A DNA stretch of 64,000 nt, taken from contig NZ_SODP01000001.1 of assembly GCF_004365355.1 (NCBI RefSeq), forward strand, positions 1,433,473 to 1,497,472, in the 5' to 3' direction. Of the stretch, positions 1 through 8,767 are shown in pieces. The notes beneath the pieces were generated by a model. It did no database searches, had not been told where the DNA came from, and saw nothing but the letters and a program-made list of their open reading frames with translations. The stretch is from Kribbella pratensis. GTDB taxonomy: Bacteria; Actinomycetota; Actinomycetes; Propionibacteriales; Kribbellaceae. Both the position numbers and the translations under genes were made by a program. Within the stretch, counting starts at the first letter, position 1, and each line of letters begins with the position of its first letter.

Positions 1-547
1 CGTCGTACTCGCCCGTGATGTGCAGGTGGGTCGCTTCGCGGTCGGCGAGCACGCGGTCGAACGCGGCCGTCAGCGCCTGGGCGCGGGCGGCCATCGGGGG
101 AGCGTCGAGGAACAGGCTGACGACGTCGCGGGACAGTCGCAGCGCCTGCCGCCGGCCGTGCTCGCGGAAGCCGCGGGCGCCGGCGATCGCTTGGAGGTGC
201 CAGTCGGTCGGCGCGACGTACACGACGTGTCCGGCGCCGCCGAGCCGGGAGGACGGGCGGTAGAAGTCGTGGGTGAGCTCGGTGCCGAGATCGGCGTACT
301 CACCGTGCAGGACCGGGATCCACCCGGTCAGCAGGGGCGCGATCTGGTGAGTGAACCAGACCGACGCCGGGGTGCCCTTGATGAAGTCCGGGAACGCCTC
401 CGCCCGCAGCGGCCGCAGCGACTCCGGGTCGTCGGCCCAGGCCCGCAGCTGAGCGCGAACCCGAGCCGTCCATTCGGCCGGTACCTCCCACGGCTCCTCC
501 GCCGCCAGCACATCCAGAACTCGCGGTCCGCGGACGTCGTCTGCCAC
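1..547 (-). CDS. Hypothetical protein, 3' end beyond the window
   Basis: This is an open frame of 182 codons that runs off the left edge with no stop. I place the start at GTG 547 because GGAAGG lies 7 bases upstream on the minus strand. The protein begins VADDVRGPRVLDVLAAEE and is soluble-looking, rich in Trp, Arg and Asp, with no signal peptide or membrane segment. I do not recognise the family. It lies downstream of msrB on the same strand, separated by a 13-bp tandem repeat array, so it may be cotranscribed or have its own promoter next to the repeats. The frame is supported by strong third-position GC and by the ribosome site. Confidence 0.6.
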   Translation of the reverse strand, partial: MADDVRGPRVLDVLAAEEPWEVPAEWTARVRAQLRAWADDPESLRPLRAEAFPDFIKGTPASVWFTHQIAPLLTGWIPVLHGEYADLGTELTHDFYRPSSRLGGAGHVVYVAPTDWHLQAIAGARGFREHGRRQALRLSRDVVSLFLDAPPMAARAQALTAAFDRVLADREATHLHITGEYD

Positions 548-623
548 CAAAATCCTTCCAGAGGAGCCACCAGCCGACCCAGTCTAGAGCTAGACCGGGC
601 GACTGGATCGCAGGCTGAGGCCC

Positions 624-740
624 GAGGATCAGGCCGGAGGATCAGGCCGGAGGATCAGGCCGGAGGATCAGGCCGGAGGATCAGGCCGGAGGATCAGGCC
701 GGAGGATCAGGCCGGAGGATCAGGCAGGAGGATCAGGCAG
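624..740. repeat. Nine tandem copies of a 13-bp repeat
   Basis: The unit GAGGATCAGGCCG repeats nine times head to tail without gaps (117 bp). The last two copies carry CAG instead of CCG at the end. The msrB stop codon (733-735) is made from the final unit, and the array ends about 77 bases before the start of the next gene on the minus strand. Each unit holds one GATC. The unit length is not a multiple of three, so copy-number change would not alter either reading frame but would change spacing between the genes. Confidence 0.95.
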
Positions 741-1149
741 GGGCGAGCGTGAGGCTGATGCTGTTGATGCAGTACCGCTGGTCGGTCGGGGTGCCGTAGC
801 CCTCGCCCTCGAAGACGTGGCCCAGGTGGGAGCCGCAGTTGGCGCAGCGGACCTCGACGCGCTTCATGCCGAGGGTGCTGTCCTCGATGTACTCGACCCG
901 GTCCTCGGCCAGCGGCGCGTAGAACGACGGCCAGCCGCAGTGCGAGTCGAACTTGGTCTCGCTGCGGAACAGTTCGGCGTCGCAGGCGCGGCACTTGTAC
1001 ACGCCCACGGTCTTGGTATCGGTGTACTCACCGACGAACGGCCGCTCGGTGCCGGCCTTGCGCAGCACGTGGAACTCGGCGGGGGACAGCTGCGCCTTCC
1101 ACTCCGCGTCGGACTTCTGTACGGCGTACTGCTTGGTTGAATCAGTCAC
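733..1149 (-). CDS. msrB: Peptide-methionine (R)-S-oxide reductase MsrB
   Basis: This 138-residue cytosolic enzyme reduces methionine-R-sulfoxide in proteins using thioredoxin. The full MsrB domain is present. Zinc-binding pairs are C53/C56 (CRAC) and C102/C105 (CANC), the CGWPSF motif is at 71-76, and the catalytic Cys127 sits in RYCINS. Length is typical for single-domain MsrB. The start is GTG 1149. A GATAAT-like -10 lies 6 bases upstream, so the transcript may be leaderless. The stop codon lies inside a 13-bp repeat array. The upstream nuclease gene is insulated from it by a hairpin terminator. Confidence 0.95.
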   Translation of the reverse strand: MTDSTKQYAVQKSDAEWKAQLSPAEFHVLRKAGTERPFVGEYTDTKTVGVYKCRACDAELFRSETKFDSHCGWPSFYAPLAEDRVEYIEDSTLGMKRVEVRCANCGSHLGHVFEGEGYGTPTDQRYCINSISLTLAPA

Positions 1150-1160
1150 GTCTTAATTAT

Positions 1161-1197
1161 CGCTGGTCCGGGCAAGGAAACCTCGCCCGGACCAGCG
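1161..1197 (-). terminator. Hairpin terminator after the secreted nuclease gene
   Basis: A perfect 13-bp stem (CGCTGGTCCGGGC with its complement) and an 11-base loop lie 27 bases after the stop codon of the nuclease gene. There is no long U tract, as is common in actinomycetes. It also overlaps the likely promoter of msrB. Confidence 0.75.
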
Positions 1198-1223
1198 ACG
1201 TAAGACTCCCGCAATCCTGCTGG

Positions 1224-3611
1224 TCACCGCACCCAGGAGGGCAACGGGATCAGCTTCACCACCTGCGGGTCGTGGTCGGAGATCTGGTCCGGGAACTCCG
1301 CGTTCATGTGCACGACGTCGTACGCCGAGGCCGGGCGCAGGTTCTGCGAGATCAGGATCTGGTCCAGGATCTGGCTGTTGCCCTCGAACACGTAGCTGTA
1401 CCGCTGGTTCAGCGGCAGCGTCCGCGGCAGGTCGATCAGCGCGGTCTTGCCCGCGCCGACCAGGATGTCCGCGGTCTGCGACCAGTCGAAGTCGTTCAGG
1501 TCACCGAGCACGACCACGTTGGCGCCCTTGTCCTTGGCGAGGATCTGGTCCACGAACCCGCGCACCGCCTCGGCCTGCTGGTGACGCTTCGGCGCGCTGG
1601 ACTGCACCGGCGGCTGGAACCGGCCCCAGAGCGGGTCGTCGCCACCCTTGGAGCTGAAGTGGTTCACGACCACGAACAACGACTGCCCGTGCCAGGTGAA
1701 CTCGCCGGCCAGCGGGACCCGGGTGTCGGCCCAGGCCGGGTTGGCCGGGTCGACGCGGCCCGGCGACGAGCTCAGGTGCGGCTTGCCGAACCGGTCGGTG
1801 GTGATCGTCGTCGCGACCGTCGAGCCGCCGCCCGCGCGGTCGACGAACTTGACCGGCTTGTCGGTCCGGTACATGAACGCGACCCGGATGTTGCCGCCCG
1901 GCTCACCGCCCTCCTTGCCGTCGACCGGGTCGATCTCGCGCCAGGCGTACGTCGGTCCGCCCGCCTTCACGATCGCGGCGGCCAGCGTGTTCAGCGTGAC
2001 GTCGGCGGCGACCGTCCCGGAGTTGACCGCGCCGTCGTTGTCCTGGACCTCCTCGAGCCCGAGGATGTCCGGCGAGGCGAGGTTGTGCACGACCGCCTGC
2101 GCCAGCCCGTCGAACTTGGCCGGGCCGTCGGCCGGGTCCAGGTTCTCCACGTTGAATGTCGCCACCGACACCTGCAGCGGCGAGGACTTGGTGGTGACCT
2201 CACGCGTGACGCCACCGTCGACCACCGTCGGCGTGACGGTCGGCAGGAACTTGAAGTTGCCGAACGAATAGTCCAGAACACCCGTCACGACACCGGCCAG
2301 CTTGTCACCGGTCTTCGCGTCCGGGATCGGCACCAGGACGTCGTCCAGCAGCACCCGCTCCGGGTTGCTGTCGGTCGGCTGCAGCAGGATCCCGCCGCGG
2401 ACCGTCCGCACCCCGGCACCGGCAGGTACAACAGACAGCTCGCGGAACGAGCTGGTCGGACCGGTGACCTGCGGCTGGTCGATGCCCAGCCACATACCCT
2501 CCAACGACTCCCAGAAGTCCATTCCGTCGGTGGCCGGGTCGAACGCGGTGCTCGTGGTCTCGACGTCACCGGCCGAGTCGTCCTCGATCACGGTCGACGG
2601 AGGAACGCGTCCGGCCGGACCGACGATCGTCGGAGCCGGTACGGCGGCCGTGCCGGTGACGGTGATCTTCGCGTTGGTCAGCTCGGTCGTGGTCAGGTTC
2701 GTCGTACCGCCGGAGCCGCCCGGGCGGAACTCGGCGACCGAGGCCTCGACGCTCAGGGCGTCACCGACGGAGACCGTCGGCGCGGAGCTGGTGAAGACGA
2801 ACACGCCCTCGCTGGTGGCCGGGTTGTCGTCGGGCTGCGGGTCCTGGAACCAGAAACCGTTGCTGCTCACCGCGGTCACCACACCGGTGACGTTGGCGAC
2901 CCGCTTGCCCTCGAGCGGCGAGCGGTGCGCGGCGCCCTGGATGTCGTGGATCTTGGCGTCCACGGGCGGCTCGGCCGGTCCACCGGTGAGCGTGCCCGGT
3001 GACGGGTTGCCCGCGGAGAAGTCGGCGCTGTTGTTGTCGGTGTCCTGCTTCGGGTCGTTGCGTGCGGCCGAGGTGGTGTTCGACAGGCCCGGTGCAGGCG
3101 CGGTCTCGGAGTCGCCCGCGGTGCCGTAGCCGACGTAGTCCTTCACGCTCGGGTCCGCGTGGCAGGTCGCCCCGCAGGTGAGTGCGGTCTGCGTGGTGAC
3201 CAGGGCGACCTTGCCGGCCGTCGCAGACATCGGGATGGTGCCGGTGACGTTCGGAGTGGGCATCGGCTGGCCGTTCGCGCCGCCGCCCTCCTGGACCAGG
3301 TACGTCGCTCCCGGGTCGATGCTGCCGGTCAGCTTGGTGACCTGCCACGTGCTGCCGGCGGCCGACGCGTACTGGACCGACCAGCCGCTCACATCGATCG
3401 CAGCCGAGCTGTTGTTGGTCAGCTCGACGAAGTCGTTCGTGTAAGGCGCGCCGCTGTTGCCGCCACCGCCGTACACCTCGGTAACGACCACATCGGTCGA
3501 AGCGGCCTGTGCGGGCGCGGCGACGATGGCCACCGCCAACCCGGAGGCGAGAAGACTGGTCGTGACCACGAGGGCGCCCAGGCGGCGCCGTGGTCGGTTC
3601 AGGGCAGACAT
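1224..3611 (-). CDS. Secreted endonuclease/exonuclease/phosphatase-family nuclease with lamin-tail domain
   Basis: This is a 795-residue exported protein. I start it at ATG 3611 because a classic signal peptide follows (RPRRR, a hydrophobic core, then APAQAA); an upstream GTG at 3710 would bury this signal. The order is signal peptide, an N-terminal lamin-tail-like domain (VVVTEVYGGGGNSGA, NDFVELTN), a middle OB-like region (GVVTAVSSNGFWFQDP), and a C-terminal EEP nuclease domain. The EEP motifs seen are ATFNVENL, GLEEVQDND, FVVVNHFSSKGGDD, VLGDLND and the terminal SDHDP. The family cleaves extracellular DNA or RNA, often for phosphate or nucleotide scavenging. The precise substrate is unknown. 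Confidence 0.9.
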   Translation of the reverse strand: MSALNRPRRRLGALVVTTSLLASGLAVAIVAAPAQAASTDVVVTEVYGGGGNSGAPYTNDFVELTNNSSAAIDVSGWSVQYASAAGSTWQVTKLTGSIDPGATYLVQEGGGANGQPMPTPNVTGTIPMSATAGKVALVTTQTALTCGATCHADPSVKDYVGYGTAGDSETAPAPGLSNTTSAARNDPKQDTDNNSADFSAGNPSPGTLTGGPAEPPVDAKIHDIQGAAHRSPLEGKRVANVTGVVTAVSSNGFWFQDPQPDDNPATSEGVFVFTSSAPTVSVGDALSVEASVAEFRPGGSGGTTNLTTTELTNAKITVTGTAAVPAPTIVGPAGRVPPSTVIEDDSAGDVETTSTAFDPATDGMDFWESLEGMWLGIDQPQVTGPTSSFRELSVVPAGAGVRTVRGGILLQPTDSNPERVLLDDVLVPIPDAKTGDKLAGVVTGVLDYSFGNFKFLPTVTPTVVDGGVTREVTTKSSPLQVSVATFNVENLDPADGPAKFDGLAQAVVHNLASPDILGLEEVQDNDGAVNSGTVAADVTLNTLAAAIVKAGGPTYAWREIDPVDGKEGGEPGGNIRVAFMYRTDKPVKFVDRAGGGSTVATTITTDRFGKPHLSSSPGRVDPANPAWADTRVPLAGEFTWHGQSLFVVVNHFSSKGGDDPLWGRFQPPVQSSAPKRHQQAEAVRGFVDQILAKDKGANVVVLGDLNDFDWSQTADILVGAGKTALIDLPRTLPLNQRYSYVFEGNSQILDQILISQNLRPASAYDVVHMNAEFPDQISDHDPQVVKLIPLPSWVR

Positions 3612-3693
3612 GGCCCGGATTCTCACACCGGCACGTGTGCGTTCCAAGGTCCAACACGTGAACAGCCGGTGCTCGGCTCGAACGCACGGGTGA

Positions 3694-5052
3694 TCATTCG
3701 CCCAGCGCAAGCAGCTGGTACACCTCCACCGGCTCCGCCTTGCCCTTCAGGCTCAGCAGTCCGAGCGACTCGGTGCGTGCCTCCGGCAGGAGCGCTTTCG
3801 TCGCCGGCCCGATCGCGACCGCCCCGCCCGGCGCCTTACCTTCGATCCGCGACGCGACATTAACCGTGTCCCCGATCACGGTGTGCGTCCGCCCGCCCTC
3901 GGTCCCCAGCAGGCTCACGGACGCGATCCCGCTGTTGATCCCGACCCGGAACTTCGGCCAGTTCGGGTGCGAGGCCTGGACGGCTGCCGCTGCCGCCTGC
4001 AGCGCGAGTCCAGCGGCCGCGGCCAGGTACGCGTGGTTCGGCTGGTCACCCCGCTTGTTGAAGGTGACCATCAACGCGTCCCCGATGATCCGGTCGACAT
4101 CGCCGCCGTGCCGTCGTGCCACCTGCGGTACGACGACCTCGAAGTACGTGTTGAGCATCGCCGTGACCTCGGCCGGCCCGTGCTTCTCGGAGAACGTCGT
4201 GAAGCCCTGCAGGTCCGCGAACAGCACGCTCAGCTCGCGCTCCCCGGCGACGGTGTCTGCTTGGTACAGGTCGGCGAACCGCTCCTCGTACCACTGGATC
4301 CGCACCCCGGCCACGACCAGGACGAACGCGGACAGCATCAGCACGTGCCACTCCCACCAGGACAGGTGCCAGTTCCGCGCGAAGACCAGCGAGACCATCG
4401 CCTCCGCGAGCAGTACGAATGCGGAGACCATCGACAGCAGCATCAACGACGGCCGGGCCCACCACGTCTGCAGATACCGTCCTGCGGCAATCGCGTAAAG
4501 GATGATCGCGGGGATGGCGAGCGCGGTCAGGATGCCGTCGGCAACTTCCGGCACCGCCGTGTCGTGCAGCGGCGGCAATCGCAGTACCGAGGCCACCGCC
4601 CACAACGCCATCAGAAGCAGCAATGCGACGCGGAGACGGCGGCCCCAGGTGATGCCCGAGATGTTGAGACTCGAGAGGAACGCGAACACGGACCCCAGCG
4701 CGACACCCACAGGCGTTGCGAGCGTGAAGCCGGCATTCGGTGTCTCCAGCAGGACCTTCGGAGTCGCGAGCGCGTGCAGTCCGAGAAACCCCGCCGCCGA
4801 CAGGAACGCCAGCGACACGAACAGCACCCGCGCGTCCCCCCGCCGCAGGGCCGCCGCACCGGTCAGATACGCGAGTACGGCGCTGAGCGCGGCCGTCAGC
4901 AGCACCAGCCAGAAGTGCGTCGGATGATGCTCCCAATGCAGATCCAGCTCTGGCGCGCGCAGGAGCAACACCAACCCAGCGAGCGGTACGAGCAGCACCA
5001 CCGAGGTGAGCGCCACCATCGCCGGCGTGTAGGCGAACCGCCGTTCAGGCAT
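3694..5052 (-). CDS. Membrane-bound class III adenylate/guanylate cyclase
   Basis: The protein has 452 residues. An N-terminal half of about seven hydrophobic segments (residues 10-250) is followed by a class III cyclase domain (about 272-450). Metal-binding aspartates are visible at D280 (LFADLQGFT) and D325 (RIIGDAL). The transition-state pair N398/R402 is in VIGDTVNVASR, so the domain looks active as a homodimer. It makes a cyclic nucleotide, probably cAMP, from a membrane position. Its start overlaps the 3' end of the receiver-reductase fusion gene by 8 bp, so the two are translationally coupled and probably work together. Confidence 0.92.
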   Translation of the reverse strand: MPERRFAYTPAMVALTSVVLLVPLAGLVLLLRAPELDLHWEHHPTHFWLVLLTAALSAVLAYLTGAAALRRGDARVLFVSLAFLSAAGFLGLHALATPKVLLETPNAGFTLATPVGVALGSVFAFLSSLNISGITWGRRLRVALLLLMALWAVASVLRLPPLHDTAVPEVADGILTALAIPAIILYAIAAGRYLQTWWARPSLMLLSMVSAFVLLAEAMVSLVFARNWHLSWWEWHVLMLSAFVLVVAGVRIQWYEERFADLYQADTVAGERELSVLFADLQGFTTFSEKHGPAEVTAMLNTYFEVVVPQVARRHGGDVDRIIGDALMVTFNKRGDQPNHAYLAAAAGLALQAAAAAVQASHPNWPKFRVGINSGIASVSLLGTEGGRTHTVIGDTVNVASRIEGKAPGGAVAIGPATKALLPEARTESLGLLSLKGKAEPVEVYQLLALGE

Positions 5053-6805
5053 CCGAGGAGACCCTGAGATGGGTGTGGATCTGCGACACCACCACGGATC
5101 CTTCGCCCACCGCCGAGGCCACCCGTTTCACCGACTCGGACCGCACGTCCCCGACCGCGAACAGTCCGGGGAGCGTCGTCTCGTAAGGCTGCGGCGGCCG
5201 GTTCTCGGGCCACAGCGGATCGGCGGCCGCGTCCGAGCCGGTCAGGACGAACCCGCGCGGATCCCGGGCCACGCCGTCCGGCAGCCATTCGGTCCCCGGC
5301 ACCGCGCCGATCATCACGAACAGCCCGTCGATCGGAATGGTCTCCTCGGCGCCGGTCTTGCGATCCCGCAGCGTCATCCGCTGCAGCCGCCCGTCGCCGC
5401 CGCCGTCGACCACCTCGCTCGACGACCGCACCGTAATGTTGTCCGCGGCATCGATCGCGTCGATCAGGTACTTCGACATACTCGCCGTCAGGTCCTCGCC
5501 GCGGATCACCAGCAGCACCTGCCGGCAGTAGCGCGCGAGGTGCAGAACCGCTTGCCCGGCCGAGTTCCCGCCGCCGACGACGCAGGCGTCCCGATTCATC
5601 AGCCCGTGTGCCTCCGACACGCTCGCGCCGTAGTACACGCCGTTCCCCATCAGCTTCTCCAGCGAGGGAACGTTGAGCCGCCGGTACGTGACGCCGGTCG
5701 CGAGCACGACCGCTCTCGCCGTCACCTCGCCGACATCACCGATCACCGCGCGGAACTCGCCGTCGCGTTTCTCGAGCTGCTCGACCGTCCGCATCAGCAC
5801 GAAATGCGCCCCGAACACCCACGCCTGCTGATACCCGCGCTGGGCCAGCTCCGACCCGCGAATACCGCGCGAGAACCCGAGATAGTTCCGGATCAGCGAA
5901 CTCGTGCCGGCCTGTCCGCCGATCGACTCCCGCTCCACGACGAGCGTCCGCAGCCCCTCCGACGACGCGTACACCGCCGCGGCCAATCCGCCCGGACCGG
6001 CTCCGATCACCAGTACGTCGAACGACGTGTCGTCCGACGCCAACGTCGTTGGCACTCCCCAGGCTTCGGCGATCTCCACATCGGTCGGATCATGCAGGAC
6101 GGTGCCGCCGACCGCCGGCATCCACACCAGCACACCGTCCCCCGGATCCGGCTCACCGATGTACTCCAGTGCGTCGTTCGCGAGCGACGTACCGCTGGCC
6201 CGGAACGCACTCGGGATGCCGTTGCGGGCCAGCAGACTGCGGATCTCCTGACCGCGAACCGAGAGCTCGGCAGCGATCACCACGACCTCGCGGAGGTTCG
6301 CGACCTCGAACCGCGACCACTCCTGGACGAACTCGGCCACGGTCCGGTGGAACAGCTCGTCGTGTGCGATCCACGGTTTGAGCACGTAGTAATTGATGTC
6401 GCCGACCGACATCGCGGTCAGGATCGCGGATGCCGTCGTCCGGTCGGCCCACGCGCCCCACTCGATCAGCAGCGCGCGGCGGGCGTCCGGATGCAGGGTC
6501 CGTGCGGCCGCGAAGATCTGGGCGCGCTCGTCGTCGGGCAGCGCGTTGTCGACCATGACGACGGCGACTCGCTGTTCCCACTCGTGTGCCCGGCGTAGAA
6601 GGTCCGACGCAGCCGCGGTCGTCGACTCGCCCCGGACGCGGAAGTCGGCGCCGAAGCCGCGGTCCAACTCCGTTTCGCAACGCTCCAGACGCTCCGGGTC
6701 AGCGTCGACGACGAGCAGCAGCGGTCTGGCCGCGTGCAAGCGCGGCCGGTTCGGTTCACGATGCCCCCGGGGTTCCCCACCCATGGTGTGACGGTAGGTC
6801 GGCAC
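5045..6805 (-). CDS. Receiver domain fused to thioredoxin-reductase-like flavoprotein
   Basis: This is a 586-residue two-part protein. Residues about 27-165 are a response-regulator receiver: acidic D34/D36, phosphoacceptor D86, conserved K143. The usual Thr/Ser after strand 4 is replaced in LLIEWG. Residues about 260-580 are a two-nucleotide-binding reductase with FAD motif GAGPGG (268-273), NAD(P) motif GGGNSA (411-416) and a C-terminal GLFAVGDVR. The redox CxxC of real thioredoxin reductases is absent; the position reads YYGASV (391-396). It therefore cannot reduce thioredoxin in the normal way and may act as a sensory or diaphorase module. The start is GTG 6805, with an ATG at 6784 possible. 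The downstream cyclase overlaps its end. Confidence 0.88.
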   Translation of the reverse strand: MPTYRHTMGGEPRGHREPNRPRLHAARPLLLVVDADPERLERCETELDRGFGADFRVRGESTTAAASDLLRRAHEWEQRVAVVMVDNALPDDERAQIFAAARTLHPDARRALLIEWGAWADRTTASAILTAMSVGDINYYVLKPWIAHDELFHRTVAEFVQEWSRFEVANLREVVVIAAELSVRGQEIRSLLARNGIPSAFRASGTSLANDALEYIGEPDPGDGVLVWMPAVGGTVLHDPTDVEIAEAWGVPTTLASDDTSFDVLVIGAGPGGLAAAVYASSEGLRTLVVERESIGGQAGTSSLIRNYLGFSRGIRGSELAQRGYQQAWVFGAHFVLMRTVEQLEKRDGEFRAVIGDVGEVTARAVVLATGVTYRRLNVPSLEKLMGNGVYYGASVSEAHGLMNRDACVVGGGNSAGQAVLHLARYCRQVLLVIRGEDLTASMSKYLIDAIDAADNITVRSSSEVVDGGGDGRLQRMTLRDRKTGAEETIPIDGLFVMIGAVPGTEWLPDGVARDPRGFVLTGSDAAADPLWPENRPPQPYETTLPGLFAVGDVRSESVKRVASAVGEGSVVVSQIHTHLRVSSDA

Positions 6806-6837
6806 AAACCGCGTGGCAATGCGTAAAGCGTTTGTTC

Positions 6838-6876
6838 GCCGGATCCCTGTCCGCCCCAGTGGGACAGGGATCCGGC
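6838..6876 (-). terminator. Hairpin terminator after the M4 protease gene
   Basis: A perfect 15-bp stem (GCCGGATCCCTGTCC with its complement) with a 9-base loop begins 10 bases after the protease stop codon. It separates that gene from the receiver-reductase gene downstream on the same strand. Confidence 0.85.
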
Positions 6877-6885
6877 AAAACCCCT

Positions 6886-8481
6886 TTAGTTCACCGCGAC
6901 CGCGGACCAGGCAGCCGCGACGGCCGCGCGCTCGCCGCTGCTCGCGCCGTACAGGTCGGTGGCCGCGTTCAGCGTCGCGGTCCGGGCCTGGGCGTACGTC
7001 GTTCCGCTGGTCATGTACGTCGTCAGCGCGCGGTACCAGATCTTGCCGAGCTTGTCGTGGCCGATGCCGGTGATCGACGAACCGTTGCAGGTCGGCGAGT
7101 TGTGCGGCAGGCCGCCGATCGTCTTCGCGCCGGTGCCCTCCGCGAGCAGGTACGCGAAGTGGTTCGCGATCGCCGACGAGTAGTGCACGTCGAGGTTGCC
7201 GACGCCGGAGCTGTAGCAGTCGGGGGACTGGCCGTCCTTGCTCGGCTTGTCCATGTACCGCAGGGCCGGGCGATCCTTCATGATCTCCTCGCCGATGTAG
7301 TAGTCGCCGGGGTCGGAGGCGTTGTTCGAGTAGAACTCGACGAGCGTGCCGAAGATGTCGCTGGTCGCCTCGTTCAGGCCGCCGGACTCACCGGAGTACG
7401 TCAGGTTCGCGGTGTGCTCGGTGACACCGTGGGACATCTCGTGGCCCGCTACGTCGATCGAGACCAGTGGTCCCGCAGCGACGTTGTCGCCGTCGCCATA
7501 CGTCATCTGCTTGCCGTCCCAGAACGCGTTCACGTAGTTGGTGCCGTAGTGCACGCGGCTCGGGACGCCCTTGCCGTCCCCGAAGATGCCATTCCGGCCG
7601 TGCACGTTCTTGTAGTAGTCGAACGTGGTCGCGGCGCCGTAGTGCGCGTCGACGGCCGCTGTCGCGCGGTCGGCGTTGGTACCGGTGCCCCAGTGGTTGT
7701 CCGCGTCGACGAACTTGGTCGGCGTCGGGCATCCGATCTGCAGCAGTTGGCACAGGAGCGAGTCGGTCTTGTTGTTCGCGTCCGCGGTGAAGCCGTTGCC
7801 GCGCGTCGCGTCCGTCAGCGTGAAGCCGCCGGTGGTCGTCGACGTCTGCAGCGGCACGGTCCCGGAGTACAGGCTCTTGCCGTCACCGGTCGCCGTCTCG
7901 ATGTGCTGCTCGCTGACCAGCTTCGCGCCGGTCAGTGCGTCGATCGTCGTGGTGATGCGGCTCGGCGTGCCGTCGGCCTGGGTGCCGCCGGTCGTCACGA
8001 GGTAGGCCAGCCGCGGCGCGCCCTTGCGGGCCTCGATCACCAGGCTGGGCTTGCCCTCGGCCTTCAGGCCCTTGGCGAGTGCCTTCGCGGTCGCGGTCGC
8101 GACGCTGACCTTCGGCGTACGCGCGACGTTCGCGCTCCTGCTCAGCGTCAGGGTGGCGCCCTTGAACGCGCCGTCCTTGGCCTGGTGTACGACGACATCG
8201 CCGCCGAGCACCGGGAGGCCCCCGATCGTGCGGTCCATCCGGACGTGGCTGGAGCCGTCGGCGTCGACGATGACGTCCTTGACGACGAACGCATCGGCCG
8301 TGGTGGCCCGCAGCGCGGTCAGGTTGCTGGTGATCGCTGCCTTGGCCTTGGCGACGGCCGCGGCCGGGGTGGGGACAGGCGAGGCCGTCGGGGCGCCGGT
8401 TGCTGTTGTAGCGCTGGTCAGTCCGAGGGCGGTGGTGGTCGCCACTGCAGTCGCAGCGGCGAACAGGGCGGATCTGTTCAT
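6886..8481 (-). CDS. Secreted M4 (thermolysin-family) zinc metalloprotease
   Basis: The protein has 531 residues. ATG 8481 is chosen because AAGGAG lies 8 bases upstream and a signal peptide follows directly; a GTG at 8517 is rejected. A pro-region (FTP/PepSY type, about 30-200) is followed by the M4 catalytic domain. The zinc motif is HEMSH (347-351) in GHEMSHGVTEH, and the third ligand E371 is in NEATSD. The C-terminal helical half ends SAVAVN, with no extra binding domain. It is secreted as a zymogen and degrades external protein. Confidence 0.95.
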   Translation of the reverse strand: MNRSALFAAATAVATTTALGLTSATTATGAPTASPVPTPAAAVAKAKAAITSNLTALRATTADAFVVKDVIVDADGSSHVRMDRTIGGLPVLGGDVVVHQAKDGAFKGATLTLSRSANVARTPKVSVATATAKALAKGLKAEGKPSLVIEARKGAPRLAYLVTTGGTQADGTPSRITTTIDALTGAKLVSEQHIETATGDGKSLYSGTVPLQTSTTTGGFTLTDATRGNGFTADANNKTDSLLCQLLQIGCPTPTKFVDADNHWGTGTNADRATAAVDAHYGAATTFDYYKNVHGRNGIFGDGKGVPSRVHYGTNYVNAFWDGKQMTYGDGDNVAAGPLVSIDVAGHEMSHGVTEHTANLTYSGESGGLNEATSDIFGTLVEFYSNNASDPGDYYIGEEIMKDRPALRYMDKPSKDGQSPDCYSSGVGNLDVHYSSAIANHFAYLLAEGTGAKTIGGLPHNSPTCNGSSITGIGHDKLGKIWYRALTTYMTSGTTYAQARTATLNAATDLYGASSGERAAVAAAWSAVAVN

Positions 8482-8624
8482 CCTCGCGCTCCTTGTCAGG
8501 TGTCCCGGGGGCCTCACGCCCCAGGAACGAGGTGCAGGAACGTTACCGCTCGGTCACCTACCGTGGCCAGAGCTCGGGAAAAGTTGCCCTTTCCACCCCC
8601 CCATCCCCACCCGCCGTCCAGTCG

Positions 8625-8719
8625 GGCCGTCTCAGGGGTCAACCCCGGCGGTTGTCGGTTGCGGAGGCTGATTCCTGGGGGTCAACCGTCCGGGTGCGGG
8701 GTTGACCCCTGAGACGGCC
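8625..8719. repeat. Palindrome-ended intergenic element, copy A
   Basis: A 22-bp perfect inverted repeat (GGCCGTCTCAGGGGTCAACC plus CC, and its complement) bounds a 51-bp core. A second copy with the same ends and a related core is at 30790-30874. It sits in the gap between divergent genes for the M4 protease and the LigD-type polymerase. It may be a small mobile or REP-like element or a structured RNA. Confidence 0.85.
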
Positions 8720-8767
8720 GGAGGTGGGTGTGGTGGTGTGGGGCGGTCGGTGGGAGGCGATACGGTC

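Noticed and set aside
624-740. CRISPR array
   Set aside because: The units are 13 bp and contiguous with no spacers, and no cas gene is in the window.
1137-3002. A 621-codon open frame on the plus strand
   Set aside because: It is the antisense shadow of the secreted nuclease gene: Arg/Val/Gly-rich low-complexity translation, no family motif, while the minus strand has a signal peptide and EEP motifs.
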